Assembly: GCF_037577855.1 (NCBI RefSeq)
Contig: NZ_JBAKFX010000052.1
Span: 1-27,783 of the forward strand
DNA length: 27,783 nucleotides
Reading direction: 5' to 3'
Source of the DNA: Dethiothermospora halolimnae
GTDB lineage: Bacteria > Bacillota > Clostridia > Tissierellales > VENL01
Numbering within the stretch: position 1 is the first letter of the stretch; each line of letters opens with the position of its first letter. The notes beneath the pieces were generated by a model. The model saw only the letters and a program-made list of their open reading frames with translations. It was not told the origin of the DNA and made no database searches. This document shows, one piece after another, positions 15,866 through 23,941 of the stretch. A program made the position numbers and the translations under genes.

Positions 15866-16801
15866 TTATCTACTTTTTTTAGTAACTCTAATTCTTGGGT
15901 CCACAACTCCATATAATATATCTGTTATTATAAGGGAGCCTATATATAAAATTGCTGTAAATACAACAAGTCCTAATATCATTGAATAGTCTGAATCATT
16001 CACTGCTGTAACAAAATATGCCCCTAAACCTGGTACAGAAAACATTCTTTCAATAACAAACGATCCTGTAAATACAAAAACAAGTTGAGGACAAATCATT
16101 GTAACTATTGGTATAAAGGAATTCCTTAATATATGTTTTAAAACTTTTCCCGGTGTAGAAACCCCTTTTGCATCAGCTGTTAGCACATAATCTGCACCTA
16201 TTACATCTATGGTACTAGCCCTCATATATCTACAGTATGTGGCAATACTACCAAGGGCCATTGCAACTGTAGGTAATAAAGTATGTTTAAACTCGCCCCA
16301 ACCGAAAATAGGTAAGATATCAAATTTAACACCAAATATATATTGAAGTAAGGATGCAAATACAAAACTAGGTACACAAACACCTATAATAACCCATATC
16401 ATTATAATCTTATCGGCAATTTTCCCTCTCTGAAATGCAGCTATTATTCCCAATAATAGACCCATGGAAATACCAATAGCAGCTGCCTGTAGCCCAATAA
16501 CCGCAGATACAGGTCCATATTTTTTAATAATCCCGCCTACACTTCTTCCCGTATATATCAGTGATGTTCCTAAATCTCCATGTAACACTAAATTTTTCAT
16601 ATATATTCCGTATTGAACTATTAAAGGCTTATCTAACCCATATTTAGCCCTAAATACAGCCTTAGTCTCCTCCGGTAAGTTTTTTCCTCCAGATGACATA
16701 GGATCTCCTGGAACCATATGGATTAAGAAAAATGTAATGGTTACTATAATAAGCAGGGTTACAATACCATATCCAAGCCTTTTTAATATAAATCTTGTCA
16801 T
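15866..16801 (-). CDS. oppB: Oligopeptide ABC transporter permease
   Basis: This 311-aa permease pairs with OppC. The N-terminal helix LGYGIVTLLIIVTITFFLIH is followed by MVPGDPM and GLDKPLIVQY, both typical of OppB/DppB. There are about six membrane helices, and the EAA-like loop ADYVLTADAKGVSTPGKVLKHILRN is present. A GGGGGGAAAG site precedes the ATG. It is the first gene of the oppBCDFA operon; its leader region (16802-17205) contains a ribosome-site hairpin. Confidence 0.93.
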   Translation of the reverse strand: MTRFILKRLGYGIVTLLIIVTITFFLIHMVPGDPMSSGGKNLPEETKAVFRAKYGLDKPLIVQYGIYMKNLVLHGDLGTSLIYTGRSVGGIIKKYGPVSAVIGLQAAAIGISMGLLLGIIAAFQRGKIADKIIMIWVIIGVCVPSFVFASLLQYIFGVKFDILPIFGWGEFKHTLLPTVAMALGSIATYCRYMRASTIDVIGADYVLTADAKGVSTPGKVLKHILRNSFIPIVTMICPQLVFVFTGSFVIERMFSVPGLGAYFVTAVNDSDYSMILGLVVFTAILYIGSLIITDILYGVVDPRIRVTKKSR

Positions 16802-17205
16802 TTCTTTCCCCCCTAAAATATCCTATATATAGATAAACGGATATATTTTTTATCATTTCTGTAATAATATTTTTAATAATATGAAATATTCCCTTGTAGA
16901 TTAACTATTGTAAAACCACCGCCTTTTTTCGACATTTTTTCATTTTTAAATATTTAACTTCACCTCCTGAAGTTTTATTTAATTATTAACCTATATATAT
17001 TTATATATATGAATAGATTTCATAAGTATGTATTCTACATAAAGTTTCATATTCCTTCTTTAATTCAAAAATATTTGAATTTTTTATTATATATGAATTT
17101 TTTATTTTCACGTGAATACTATAACATATTTTATCTCTAATTTTAAATGTAAATATAGGCCTAGAGATATCTCTAGACCCTAAAAATTTTAATACTTTAT
17201 GTTTA
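16802..17205. other. Opp operon upstream region, no clear gene
   Basis: This AT-rich stretch between the MFS gene end and oppB contains no convincing CDS. On the - strand it has AACTTCA-GGAGG-TGAAGTT (16974-16956), a 7-bp stem with a perfect ribosome site as its loop. Two micro-frames follow, starting at ATG 16943 (12 aa) and ATG 16935 (20 aa, 16873-16935). Both are 19 to 27 nt from the GGAGG, so translation is doubtful. A short direct repeat (GAATTTTTTATT, twice) lies near 17075-17110. The opp promoter should be here, but I cannot fix it. Confidence 0.5.
17159..17180 (-). terminator. Possible terminator of the MFS gene
   Basis: GGTCTAGAG, loop ATAT, CTCTAGGCC on the - strand forms a 9-bp stem with one G-U pair, about 26 nt after the MFS stop. 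The following T-run is weak (TATATTTA), so the call is moderate. Confidence 0.5.
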
Positions 17206-18471
17206 TTATCTATAAATTTTAAAATTTAATTTGAATTTTAAAACTATTATACTTAATATAAATGTTATTCCTGCTATAGAAGTTAATATATTGGGATCTA
17301 CAGTTTTTATCAACAAGCCCGATATTAAATACCCAAAAGGAAGTATTATCTTTCCTATACTTATACCTATACTTAGTACCCTACCCCTATATTCATCTGA
17401 AACCGTAGTTTGTAATATATAGAAAATAGGTATATCAATAAATGCGACAGCAACTCCAGTAATTACTGTTGTAAAACTATAATACAAAAGTAATATAATT
17501 TCTGATATTTGACTTTTAATAAATAGGGGAAACCCTATCATTATCATAGATACTCCCAATACTATAGATGTGGACAGTAGTAATTTATCGTATGGGATTT
17601 TTTCATTAACTTTTTTGATTATAAGAGAGCCAATAATCATACCTATAGGAAAGCCACTTTGAATTATTCCATAGTATTTAGAAGATAATTTTAAAACTTC
17701 ATTTATTATATAGGGTATAGGTATAGTCAAACCTAATCCCATGAAAAAGTTTATTAATATAAAAATCATAAATATCCCTATTATATGTCCCTTCGATTTC
17801 ATATAATAAAATCCACTTTGTATATCTTTTATAAAATTGATTTTTTTATTGTTTTTTTTCATTTCAGTGAAATTAAATCTAAAATTTATAAAAATTTCAA
17901 GGATTGCAGATACTATAAATGATAATCCGTTTATTATTATAAATAACTTAATATCAATAAAAGCAAATACTAATCCTCCAACCATTGGACCTATTATTGA
18001 TGATGAGGAATCTAATATCTTGCTTATGGAATTGATGGACATTAGTTTATCTTTACTAACCAAATGGGGCTTAGCTGCTTCCATTGATACATTAAATATA
18101 GTAGTAAATGTTGTCATTATAAATGTCACTACATAAATTCCAATAATACTAAGGTCACTATTTTTACTTATAAAATATAATATTACTAACAATAATCCAT
18201 TTAATAAATCCATAACCACTACAAGCTTTTTTTTATCAAACTTATCTGCTAAAACCCCTGCAAATGGATTTATTATTATTATCGGTATTGTTGTTAAAAC
18301 TAGATTTGTAGCAAAAGATAATCCTGAACCGGTTATTTTAAGAATATAAAGCCCTATAGCAAATGAATATACTGATGTTCCAAATATGGATATAAATTTT
18401 CCAGCTGAAAACAATAATAAATTTGTCGTCTCCTTTTTTAATTTACCCTTTTTAATCATTACACTATCCAT
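17206..18471 (-). CDS. MFS exporter
   Basis: This 421-aa membrane protein has about 12 predicted helices, beginning LLLFSAGKFISIFGTSVYSFAIGLYIL. The MFS loop motif between helices 2 and 3 reads GVLADKFDKKKLVV. It resembles the MFS_3 group of drug and siderophore exporters (MefA- or EntS-like). The substrate is unknown. The gene follows the MerR-methyltransferase gene and has its own promoter of MerR type at 18504-18534, so it is probably the efflux output of that sensor. GAAAGGGTGA precedes the ATG. Confidence 0.85.
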   Translation of the reverse strand: MDSVMIKKGKLKKETTNLLLFSAGKFISIFGTSVYSFAIGLYILKITGSGLSFATNLVLTTIPIIIINPFAGVLADKFDKKKLVVVMDLLNGLLLVILYFISKNSDLSIIGIYVVTFIMTTFTTIFNVSMEAAKPHLVSKDKLMSINSISKILDSSSSIIGPMVGGLVFAFIDIKLFIIINGLSFIVSAILEIFINFRFNFTEMKKNNKKINFIKDIQSGFYYMKSKGHIIGIFMIFILINFFMGLGLTIPIPYIINEVLKLSSKYYGIIQSGFPIGMIIGSLIIKKVNEKIPYDKLLLSTSIVLGVSMIMIGFPLFIKSQISEIILLLYYSFTTVITGVAVAFIDIPIFYILQTTVSDEYRGRVLSIGISIGKIILPFGYLISGLLIKTVDPNILTSIAGITFILSIIVLKFKLNFKIYR

Positions 18472-18503
18472 GGTCTATCACCCTTTCATCTTTCTTTAAC
18501 TTA

Positions 18504-18534
18504 ATTATATTTCCTTGGGCTTAGACCATGTAAA
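18504..18534 (-). promoter_or_regulatory. MerR-type promoter of the MFS gene
   Basis: On the - strand, TTTACA (18534-18529) and TATAAT (18509-18504) are separated by 19 bp. A 19-20 bp spacer is the hallmark of promoters that MerR proteins activate by distorting DNA. The MerR fusion gene ends just upstream and the MFS start is 33 bp downstream. I found no clear dyad in the spacer. Confidence 0.6.
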
Positions 18535-18568
18535 TACCATATTTTATTGGATTCTTGACAAAAAATAA

Positions 18569-18596
18569 TAAAAGATAGAGTTAACTCTATCTTTTA
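18569..18596 (-). terminator. 28-bp palindrome over the stop of the MerR fusion gene
   Basis: TAAAAGATAGAGTT and AACTCTATCTTTTA form a perfect palindrome. The TAG stop of the MerR-methyltransferase gene (18587-18589) lies in it. On the - strand ATTATTTTTTG follows, as expected for an intrinsic terminator. It would separate this gene from the MFS promoter. Confidence 0.75.
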
Positions 18597-19804
18597 CTAT
18601 AAACCGAATAGGAAAATACCCGTTCACCTTCTTTAAAATAATCTTCGTATTTTCCCCCTTGATCTAAAGGGTCTCCTACCTTTTGACGAATTATTTTATA
18701 ATTTAAGTCTTTAATTTCTTTTTTTATATTATCCAATATAAAGTTTTTTCTATACTTTACTCCTATCTTTGTATTGATGCCAAAATTTTCAAACAAAAGA
18801 TATGAGCCTAGTAAAGTGGAATTTTCTTTTATATAATTATCAGTAAGTCTAAGTAAAAACTCTTTATTTGTAAAACTATAGTTTGTAGTCCCAGTGGAAT
18901 CTATCACCACATCTATTGACTTATCTTTAATAGGCATATCTAGAAAATCACAACATATAAAAATTATATTCTTTTCTATAGAAGATTTCTGTAATATATC
19001 CTTTAAAAATCTATGTCTATTAATATCATGATCTACCGCTATATATACTGCATCCTCGGGTAAATCTTCATATACATATCTTAAAAAGAAACCTGATCCT
19101 GAACCTAAGTCAAGTATCACTTTATCTTTAAGGTCATTAAACTCTATATTTTTATGCCCCCACTCTAAGCTTATATATATATTTTCTAGATATCTAGGAT
19201 GGGTTTCATTTATATACTCAACCATTGTATGACTACTATCTATCCCTGTTTTTCCCAATGTTTCTTTGTTTAAAATCATTATTCCATCTTCTATTATATA
19301 CTCTTTGCCACATCTACAGGTTAATTTTCCCTTTATTATTTTGTTATTTTCTATATTTCCTTCATTAAGGATTAGGTTACTTTTGCAATTTCTACATATG
19401 AAAAAATTTAATAGATTTATATCTATCCCCATTTTAAAATTATCACCATATTTAACTTCTGATAATTCATCAATCTTTCCCTTAAGAAATTCCCTTGTCT
19501 TTACTAAGTCCCTTATTTTATCATTAACCTCTTTATATTTATTTGTAAAAAAAGCTTTATAATGCTGGTCCTCTTCATATGGAGTTAACTTACCTAACTT
19601 TTTAAATATAAATAAATTTTTTATTTCATTTAATGTAAATCCCATATCTTTAAACCTAATTATATTTTCTAAATCTCCTTTACACCTTTTATCAAAATCA
19701 TAGTGCCCTCCAAGTTTTTGGGGAACTAATAGGCCTAAATCCATATAATACCTAATAGTATCAACGCTAATGTTATTTTCAGATGCAAATTTCCCTATTT
19801 TCAT
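18587..19804 (-). CDS. MerR / Trm112-like / SAM-methyltransferase fusion
   Basis: This 405-aa protein has three parts. Residues 1-70 are a MerR winged helix (KIGKFASENNISVDTIRYYMDLGLL, then FKDMGFTLNEI), followed by a dimer-type coiled coil (about 85-118). Residues 137-180 form a zinc-ribbon-like Trm112 segment with Cys137, Cys140, Cys163 and Cys165, ending YIIEDGIMIL. From about 228 there is a class I methyltransferase with DLGSGSG (232-238), AVDHD (acidic loop 2) and DVVIDSTGT. I chose ATG 19804 because AAGGATGA sits 8 nt upstream; ATG 19813 abuts it. It may sense a compound, methylate it or a target, and activate the MFS exporter. This role is inference. Confidence 0.85.
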   Translation of the reverse strand: MKIGKFASENNISVDTIRYYMDLGLLVPQKLGGHYDFDKRCKGDLENIIRFKDMGFTLNEIKNLFIFKKLGKLTPYEEDQHYKAFFTNKYKEVNDKIRDLVKTREFLKGKIDELSEVKYGDNFKMGIDINLLNFFICRNCKSNLILNEGNIENNKIIKGKLTCRCGKEYIIEDGIMILNKETLGKTGIDSSHTMVEYINETHPRYLENIYISLEWGHKNIEFNDLKDKVILDLGSGSGFFLRYVYEDLPEDAVYIAVDHDINRHRFLKDILQKSSIEKNIIFICCDFLDMPIKDKSIDVVIDSTGTTNYSFTNKEFLLRLTDNYIKENSTLLGSYLLFENFGINTKIGVKYRKNFILDNIKKEIKDLNYKIIRQKVGDPLDQGGKYEDYFKEGERVFSYSVYSKR

Positions 19805-19840
19805 ATTTATCATCCTTATTTATGCTATTATCCATATGTT

Positions 19841-19884
19841 TAAGATATAATATAGAGAAGAATTCTTCTCTATATTATATCTTA
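19841..19884. repeat. 44-bp perfect palindrome
   Basis: TAAGATATAATATAGAGAAG, AATT, CTTCTCTATATTATATCTTA reads the same on both strands. It contains the TAA stop of the hydrolase gene (19875-19877) and lies upstream of the MerR fusion gene. No T-run follows on the - strand (AAACATATGG), so it is a poor intrinsic terminator. It may protect the 3' end or act as a DNA site. Confidence 0.85.
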
Positions 19885-21083
19885 TTTTTCTCTATCAAAT
19901 TAATTAATCTTGTCGTCAATTCAGATATCTTATTATTATTTATAATATTCTTTTTATTATTAATCGTCACTGAAACAGTATATACATCACTATCCTTAGT
20001 TTTCTGTAAAATATGGGTAAACTGAAGGACTCCTGGTTCTGATCCCCCTTTATATCCTGCTATATACCAATTATCTTTATTAACTAAACCTGAATTAATC
20101 TTGATTTCATTGGCATCCTTTAGATCATATATAACATTACATAACTCCTCTGTTGTAAAGAACCATTCAACTTTATCAATTAAAGTTGGTGATTGCTTAA
20201 CTTTAACTTCATTTATATCTATATCTTCTAGTTTTTTAATTATATCTCTTTTTTCTTTTATACTTCCATTAATATATTTTTCTTGTGCTGAAGAATCTAC
20301 ACCCCATTTTAGCTTAAACACTTCATTAGTTTTTAAAATAGGTTTGTTTATATCAGACAAATTACTTTCTATTTTTTCCCTTCCTATATAGTCTATTAGA
20401 TGGTCAGTAGCGGTATTATCGCTTAAAGATATCATTAAACTAGATAGGGTCTTTACTGTAACAGGAGTACCTTCAGGCCAGCCTTGTAGTATGCCGCTAG
20501 CTAGTGATCTATCTTTGTTATTTAATGATACAACATCATCCCAAGAAGCATTTCCTTTTTCCACTTCATCATGTAATGCCTTTAAAACGTACAGCTTATA
20601 AGAAGATGCTACAGCTAAGGGTTTATCTTCATTATATTTAAGCACAGTCTCTTTATTATTTTTCATTATATAAACCGATGATACTCCATTAAGATTTTTA
20701 ATCTCCTCTAATATCTTATCTACTGAATCTTCATATAAAACCCAATTCCCAAACCATAATCCCATGATTTTATTTTCACTATTTAGCACTATCTTAGCTG
20801 GCGCTTCTCCTTTTTCAAATATAACCTTATATGAGCCTTCCTCTTTTGTACTATTAACTTGTTTTATGTTTCCAAGATTATCTTTATAAGTTTTTACTAT
20901 ATTGATAACTTGTTGGGCATTTACTTTATCCATAAAAGATTTGTCAAGTAAACTCTCTATTTCATCATATTCTGTTGTAAATAACTTATGTAGTACCTCT
21001 TGATTTGCATCCTTTTCTGCAAAAACAGTCCCTGATAATAATAATCCAATAATTAATGTTAATATAATAAGTTTAGATTTCAT
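19875..21083 (-). CDS. Secreted class A beta-lactamase-like serine hydrolase
   Basis: This 402-aa protein has a signal peptide (about 1-22, ending VFA), an N-terminal domain of about 100 aa like DUF3887, and a penicillin-recognising hydrolase domain. Catalytic motifs are SSYK at 160-163 (SxxK) and SDN at 221-223. The third motif appears as KGG in AGYKGGSEPG instead of KTG. The family includes beta-lactamases and related cell-wall or unknown hydrolases, so resistance cannot be assumed. AAGGAGGG precedes the ATG. The stop codon is inside the palindrome at 19841-19884. Confidence 0.85.
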   Translation of the reverse strand: MKSKLIILTLIIGLLLSGTVFAEKDANQEVLHKLFTTEYDEIESLLDKSFMDKVNAQQVINIVKTYKDNLGNIKQVNSTKEEGSYKVIFEKGEAPAKIVLNSENKIMGLWFGNWVLYEDSVDKILEEIKNLNGVSSVYIMKNNKETVLKYNEDKPLAVASSYKLYVLKALHDEVEKGNASWDDVVSLNNKDRSLASGILQGWPEGTPVTVKTLSSLMISLSDNTATDHLIDYIGREKIESNLSDINKPILKTNEVFKLKWGVDSSAQEKYINGSIKEKRDIIKKLEDIDINEVKVKQSPTLIDKVEWFFTTEELCNVIYDLKDANEIKINSGLVNKDNWYIAGYKGGSEPGVLQFTHILQKTKDSDVYTVSVTINNKKNIINNNKISELTTRLINLIEKNKI

Positions 21084-21175
21084 TTTATTACCCTCCTTAT
21101 GTTTTTATAAGCACACTTTATCATATCTTTAATATTCTCTATAATATGGTTCTTTCCCTTTTATTTATTATTATT

Positions 21176-21736
21176 TTATATTCTCTCCACCTCTTTCAAA
21201 CTATAAACATACTGAATGAACCTTGAAGACTTTTTATCAATATCTTTTTTAGAAACTCCTAAATAAATAATTAAATCGTTTAATAAATCATTATTTCCAT
21301 TTTCGATACTAAAATATTTAGATTTCCTTTCCATCTCTATGATTATATTTTTATCACCATCACCTTCATTCCCCGTTAATTTATAACCTCTAAAATCCAA
21401 ACCAAGCTTTTCAGCAGGATATTTTTTTGCTTGTTTTATTAAGTCATCTTTCTCTAAATCAAATTTTGACTCTTCAGCTTCATTTAATACCTCTTTAAAA
21501 TAGTTAAGGATAACATTTACCTTTAATGCTTTAATTTTATCTACCGAAAGTTTATATGGAGTAGCATTATACTTTTCTATAATATATTTTTCTAAATCTT
21601 CCATAGTCTTTTCGCAAGGCTTTATCCCTTTAACAGCATCAGTTAAAAATTCATCACGTTGCTTTTTATTGATATTAATATTAATACTAACTCCCTTGCT
21701 ATTTCTCTTTTTAATGTTTTTATACCACCCTTTCAC
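21176..21736 (-). CDS. Hypothetical protein
   Basis: This gene encodes 186 aa that are basic at the N-terminus and then highly charged, with probable helices at 23-60, 64-105 and 158-186. I see no signal peptide, membrane segment or known motif, and I do not recognise a family. The start is GTG at 21736, supported by AGGGGTGAT just upstream. The 46-bp palindrome at 21870-21915 lies 134 bp upstream and carries a candidate promoter for this gene on the - strand. It ends 92 bp before the hydrolase gene on the same strand. Confidence 0.65.
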   Translation of the reverse strand: MKGWYKNIKKRNSKGVSINININKKQRDEFLTDAVKGIKPCEKTMEDLEKYIIEKYNATPYKLSVDKIKALKVNVILNYFKEVLNEAEESKFDLEKDDLIKQAKKYPAEKLGLDFRGYKLTGNEGDGDKNIIIEMERKSKYFSIENGNNDLLNDLIIYLGVSKKDIDKKSSRFIQYVYSLKEVERI

Positions 21737-21850
21737 AATATCACCCCTAAATACATTCCTTCTGATATTTATATTCTATACTAAACAGTAAAGGAAATAC
21801 AATTTAAAGCTTCACCCCATAATTATTGAGGAAAATAATCTTTCTACAAC

Positions 21851-21880
21851 TATATACATTTTTTATCCTTTATAGTACAA
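21851..21880 (-). promoter_or_regulatory. Candidate promoter toward the 186-aa gene
   Basis: On the - strand, TTGTAC (21880-21875) lies in the left arm of the 46-bp palindrome and TATATA (21856-21851) lies 18 bp downstream. It mirrors the + strand promoter at 21905-21933. The match is short and AT-rich, so support is modest. Confidence 0.35.
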
Positions 21881-21915
21881 TTACTATATCCTAGGATATA
21901 GTAATTGTACTATAA
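21870..21915. promoter_or_regulatory. 46-bp perfect palindrome, possible shared operator
   Basis: Each 23-bp arm begins TTATAGTACAATTACTATAT and meets at CCTAGG. It lies between the 186-aa gene (- strand) and the structured RNA (+ strand). Both arms contain TTGTAC, which fits a -35 box pointing outward. A protein bound here would cover both promoters. As RNA it would be a long hairpin, but it is not followed by a T-run. Confidence 0.6.
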
Positions 21916-21933
21916 CTAATTTATATTTATAAA
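21905..21933 (+). promoter_or_regulatory. Promoter of the structured RNA
   Basis: TTGTAC (21905-21910) and TATAAA (21928-21933) are separated by 17 bp, placing the start near 21940, exactly where the structured RNA begins. The -35 box is inside the right arm of the 46-bp palindrome. Confidence 0.5.
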
Positions 21934-21939
21934 AATGAC

Positions 21940-22165
21940 GATAGACGGCGCCCTTTAACCATTAGTGCGTAAGTCTCCCAACTTCTATTGGGTTATCTAC
22001 TTATAAGCCTATAGGCGAAAGTGGTTAATAGTCTACAGATAAAAATTGTTTATTGGAAGTATGTTATATCCGAAGGTATTATTTTAGTACTAATAAACTT
22101 AACTTTTGTAATAGTATTTTTAAGATTTAAAGTAAAGGAGTGGACTCATTGAGTCCACTCCTTTT
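21940..22165 (+). ncRNA. Structured noncoding RNA, possibly raiA-type
   Basis: About 225 nt without a reading frame but rich in nested pairing. TAGAC (21942-21946) pairs with GTCTA (22031-22035), and TTAACCA (21955-21961) with TGGTTAA (22022-22028). TAAGT (21970-21974) pairs with ACTTA (21999-22003) and encloses the hairpin CCCAA/TTGGG (21977-21992). GCCTATAGGC is a small hairpin at 22007-22016. GTTTATT (22048-22054) pairs with AATAAAC (22092-22098). A promoter precedes it and a strong terminator ends it. The length and layout remind me of the raiA (SpA) RNA of Firmicutes, but I cannot confirm the family. A long 5' leader is unlikely because the next gene points the other way. Confidence 0.7.
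22134..22165 (+). terminator. Terminator of the structured RNA
   Basis: AAAGGAGTGGACTCA (22134-22148) and TGAGTCCACTCCTTT (22150-22164) form a 15-bp perfect stem around one base, ending in TTTT. It marks the 3' end of the + strand RNA. Confidence 0.8.
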
Positions 22166-22262
22166 GAGCTGTGTTTGGGCATATAGCCCCTAATTCATAA
22201 GAATGACCTTTTTTACGTGTAAGTATATTATGCATTATCTATATTGGTCCTACACTTTTTAC

Positions 22263-22298
22263 AATAACCCATAAGGATATATATCCTTATGGGTTATT
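22263..22298. terminator. 36-bp palindrome after the six-repeat protein gene
   Basis: AATAACCCATAAGGATAT and its exact complement form a perfect palindrome 8 nt beyond the gene's stop on the - strand. Only a short T-run follows on either strand (TTTT on +, TTG on -), so it is probably a weak bidirectional terminator or a 3' stabilising hairpin. Confidence 0.6.
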
Positions 22299-22306
22299 TT
22301 AGTACT

Positions 22307-23941
22307 TTAATCTATAATAGTAGCCTCTACAATAACATTATCTATTAATTTAAACTTACCATAGTGGCCTGGAGTTAATCTCTGCAAATTACTATCTTTC
22401 AAATCTTCACTTAATAGATATTCTTCTATTTTTTCGTCTCCACTATCTATAGTTAATTCCATTCCTTCAGTTGTAAATGATACTTTAACAATTTCCCCAG
22501 TAATCCTTTTCACATTGTCTTTTACAGTAACCTCTACAACTATATCATCTTCTAACTCAACCTCTACATCCATTCCAATTTCTAAATCTTCCAATGTTTC
22601 TTCTTCATCTATTACAACTTTAACTTCTTTTGATAATTTATATTCCTCAGTATCTACTGTGACATGGTAAACTCCAATTAGGTCAATATCTTTTATTTCT
22701 CCTAATACCCTTTCTCTATTAGCCATTGTGGCTTCTATCCTAGTTATATAATTATCCACCAAATAAATTATAGCTGACATTCCTGATTTTAAATCTTCTA
22801 ATTTGGCTTCTTCTCCATCTAATGTTACGTCAGCTTCTCTTAGAAGATTATACTCTAGTTTATTAACAAATAGATGATATATACCTATTAAATCTAAGTT
22901 TGTTATTTCTCCCCTAACCTTATCTACTTCTGCTGTTTCTCCATATATTCTAATAATTTCTCCATCATCTAATCTTACTTCTACTGACATACCAACTATT
23001 AAATCCTCTAATCTTTCCACTTCTCCATCAATTCTTACTGTTGTATCCCTTGTTAACTGGTAATCTACTCCACCAATTGTGATATATCCTTCATCTAAAT
23101 CTATAGCTGATATCTTACCCTGGGCCTTTAAAACACCTCCTTTAAATCCATTTATTTCCACTATTTCATCATTAATTTCTACAGCATTTATTTCCATCTC
23201 CATTTCTAGATCTTCTAGTTCTACTTCTTCATCGTTTAATCTTATTTCTGCTTCTCTAGATAACTTATATTCTACTTCATCTATTGTTATATGATAAACC
23301 CCTACTAGGTCTAAATCCTCTATAGTTCCTTCTATTACTACTGTTTCTTTTACACTTTTAGCTTCTATTTTAGCTTCTTCATCTTCAATCTCTACTTCTA
23401 TTTCCATTCCTATCTCTAGATCCTCTAAGTTAGCATCTTCTCCATCTATTTCTACTTCTATTTCTTCTGGTAATTGATATTGTTCTTCATCTATTTCTAT
23501 TACCCTATCTTCTACATCTATATCTGTTATATTCCCTTTTGCCTCTATTTCAATTTCTACTTCATCTTCTTCCTCTTCTTTATCTTCATCGTCATCTTCG
23601 CCTTCATCATCATCTCCTAAAGATATTTCTTTCAGTATACCTCCCGGAAGACCATTTAATATACCTTCCTCCTCTAGTTTATCTAGTGAATCCTTTGATA
23701 AATCTAATCCTAAAATTATTTCTTTTAAAACCCCTGGTGACAAACTTCCTGCATTTTCTATAATCAATTCTACTGCTTCTTCTTCTGATAAATTTGACTT
23801 TAGTATCTTGTTTTTCAGTAACCCCGGTGCTATTTTGCCTTTTCCATTGCCCTTTCCTGGAGCTGCAAATGCCCCTGATGTTACCGTAAGAACAAGAATA
23901 GATATTACTAGAATAATGGATATTATTTTTCTTGACTTCAT
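22307..23941 (-). CDS. Secreted acidic protein with six tandem beta domains
   Basis: This 544-aa protein has a signal peptide (about 1-27, ending AFAAPG), a helical segment (about 36-108) with two related GxLKxxIL motifs, a very acidic linker (110-134) and six related units of about 65-70 aa. These start near 135, 203, 273, 342, 412 and 480. Each unit begins (G)xIxxID, carries a YxL strand and ends LEDLxxGMxVEVxxxD, resembling DUF5666-like beta-barrel repeats. The sixth unit is more diverged. It is likely extracellular or wall-associated; the ligand is unknown, though the negative charge fits cation binding. Its first eight residues, MKSRKIIS, match those of the SLH protein upstream. Confidence 0.85.
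   Translation of the reverse strand: MKSRKIISIILVISILVLTVTSGAFAAPGKGNGKGKIAPGLLKNKILKSNLSEEEAVELIIENAGSLSPGVLKEIILGLDLSKDSLDKLEEEGILNGLPGGILKEISLGDDDEGEDDDEDKEEEEDEVEIEIEAKGNITDIDVEDRVIEIDEEQYQLPEEIEVEIDGEDANLEDLEIGMEIEVEIEDEEAKIEAKSVKETVVIEGTIEDLDLVGVYHITIDEVEYKLSREAEIRLNDEEVELEDLEMEMEINAVEINDEIVEINGFKGGVLKAQGKISAIDLDEGYITIGGVDYQLTRDTTVRIDGEVERLEDLIVGMSVEVRLDDGEIIRIYGETAEVDKVRGEITNLDLIGIYHLFVNKLEYNLLREADVTLDGEEAKLEDLKSGMSAIIYLVDNYITRIEATMANRERVLGEIKDIDLIGVYHVTVDTEEYKLSKEVKVVIDEEETLEDLEIGMDVEVELEDDIVVEVTVKDNVKRITGEIVKVSFTTEGMELTIDSGDEKIEEYLLSEDLKDSNLQRLTPGHYGKFKLIDNVIVEATIID

Noticed and set aside
16662..16856. 64-aa reading frame on the - strand.
   Set aside because: It overlaps the start of oppB in another frame and is a shadow of that gene.
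23539..23763. 74-aa Leu/His/Pro-rich frame on the + strand.
   Set aside because: It is antisense to the acidic Glu/Asp-rich linker of the secreted protein, which creates such frames by codon composition.
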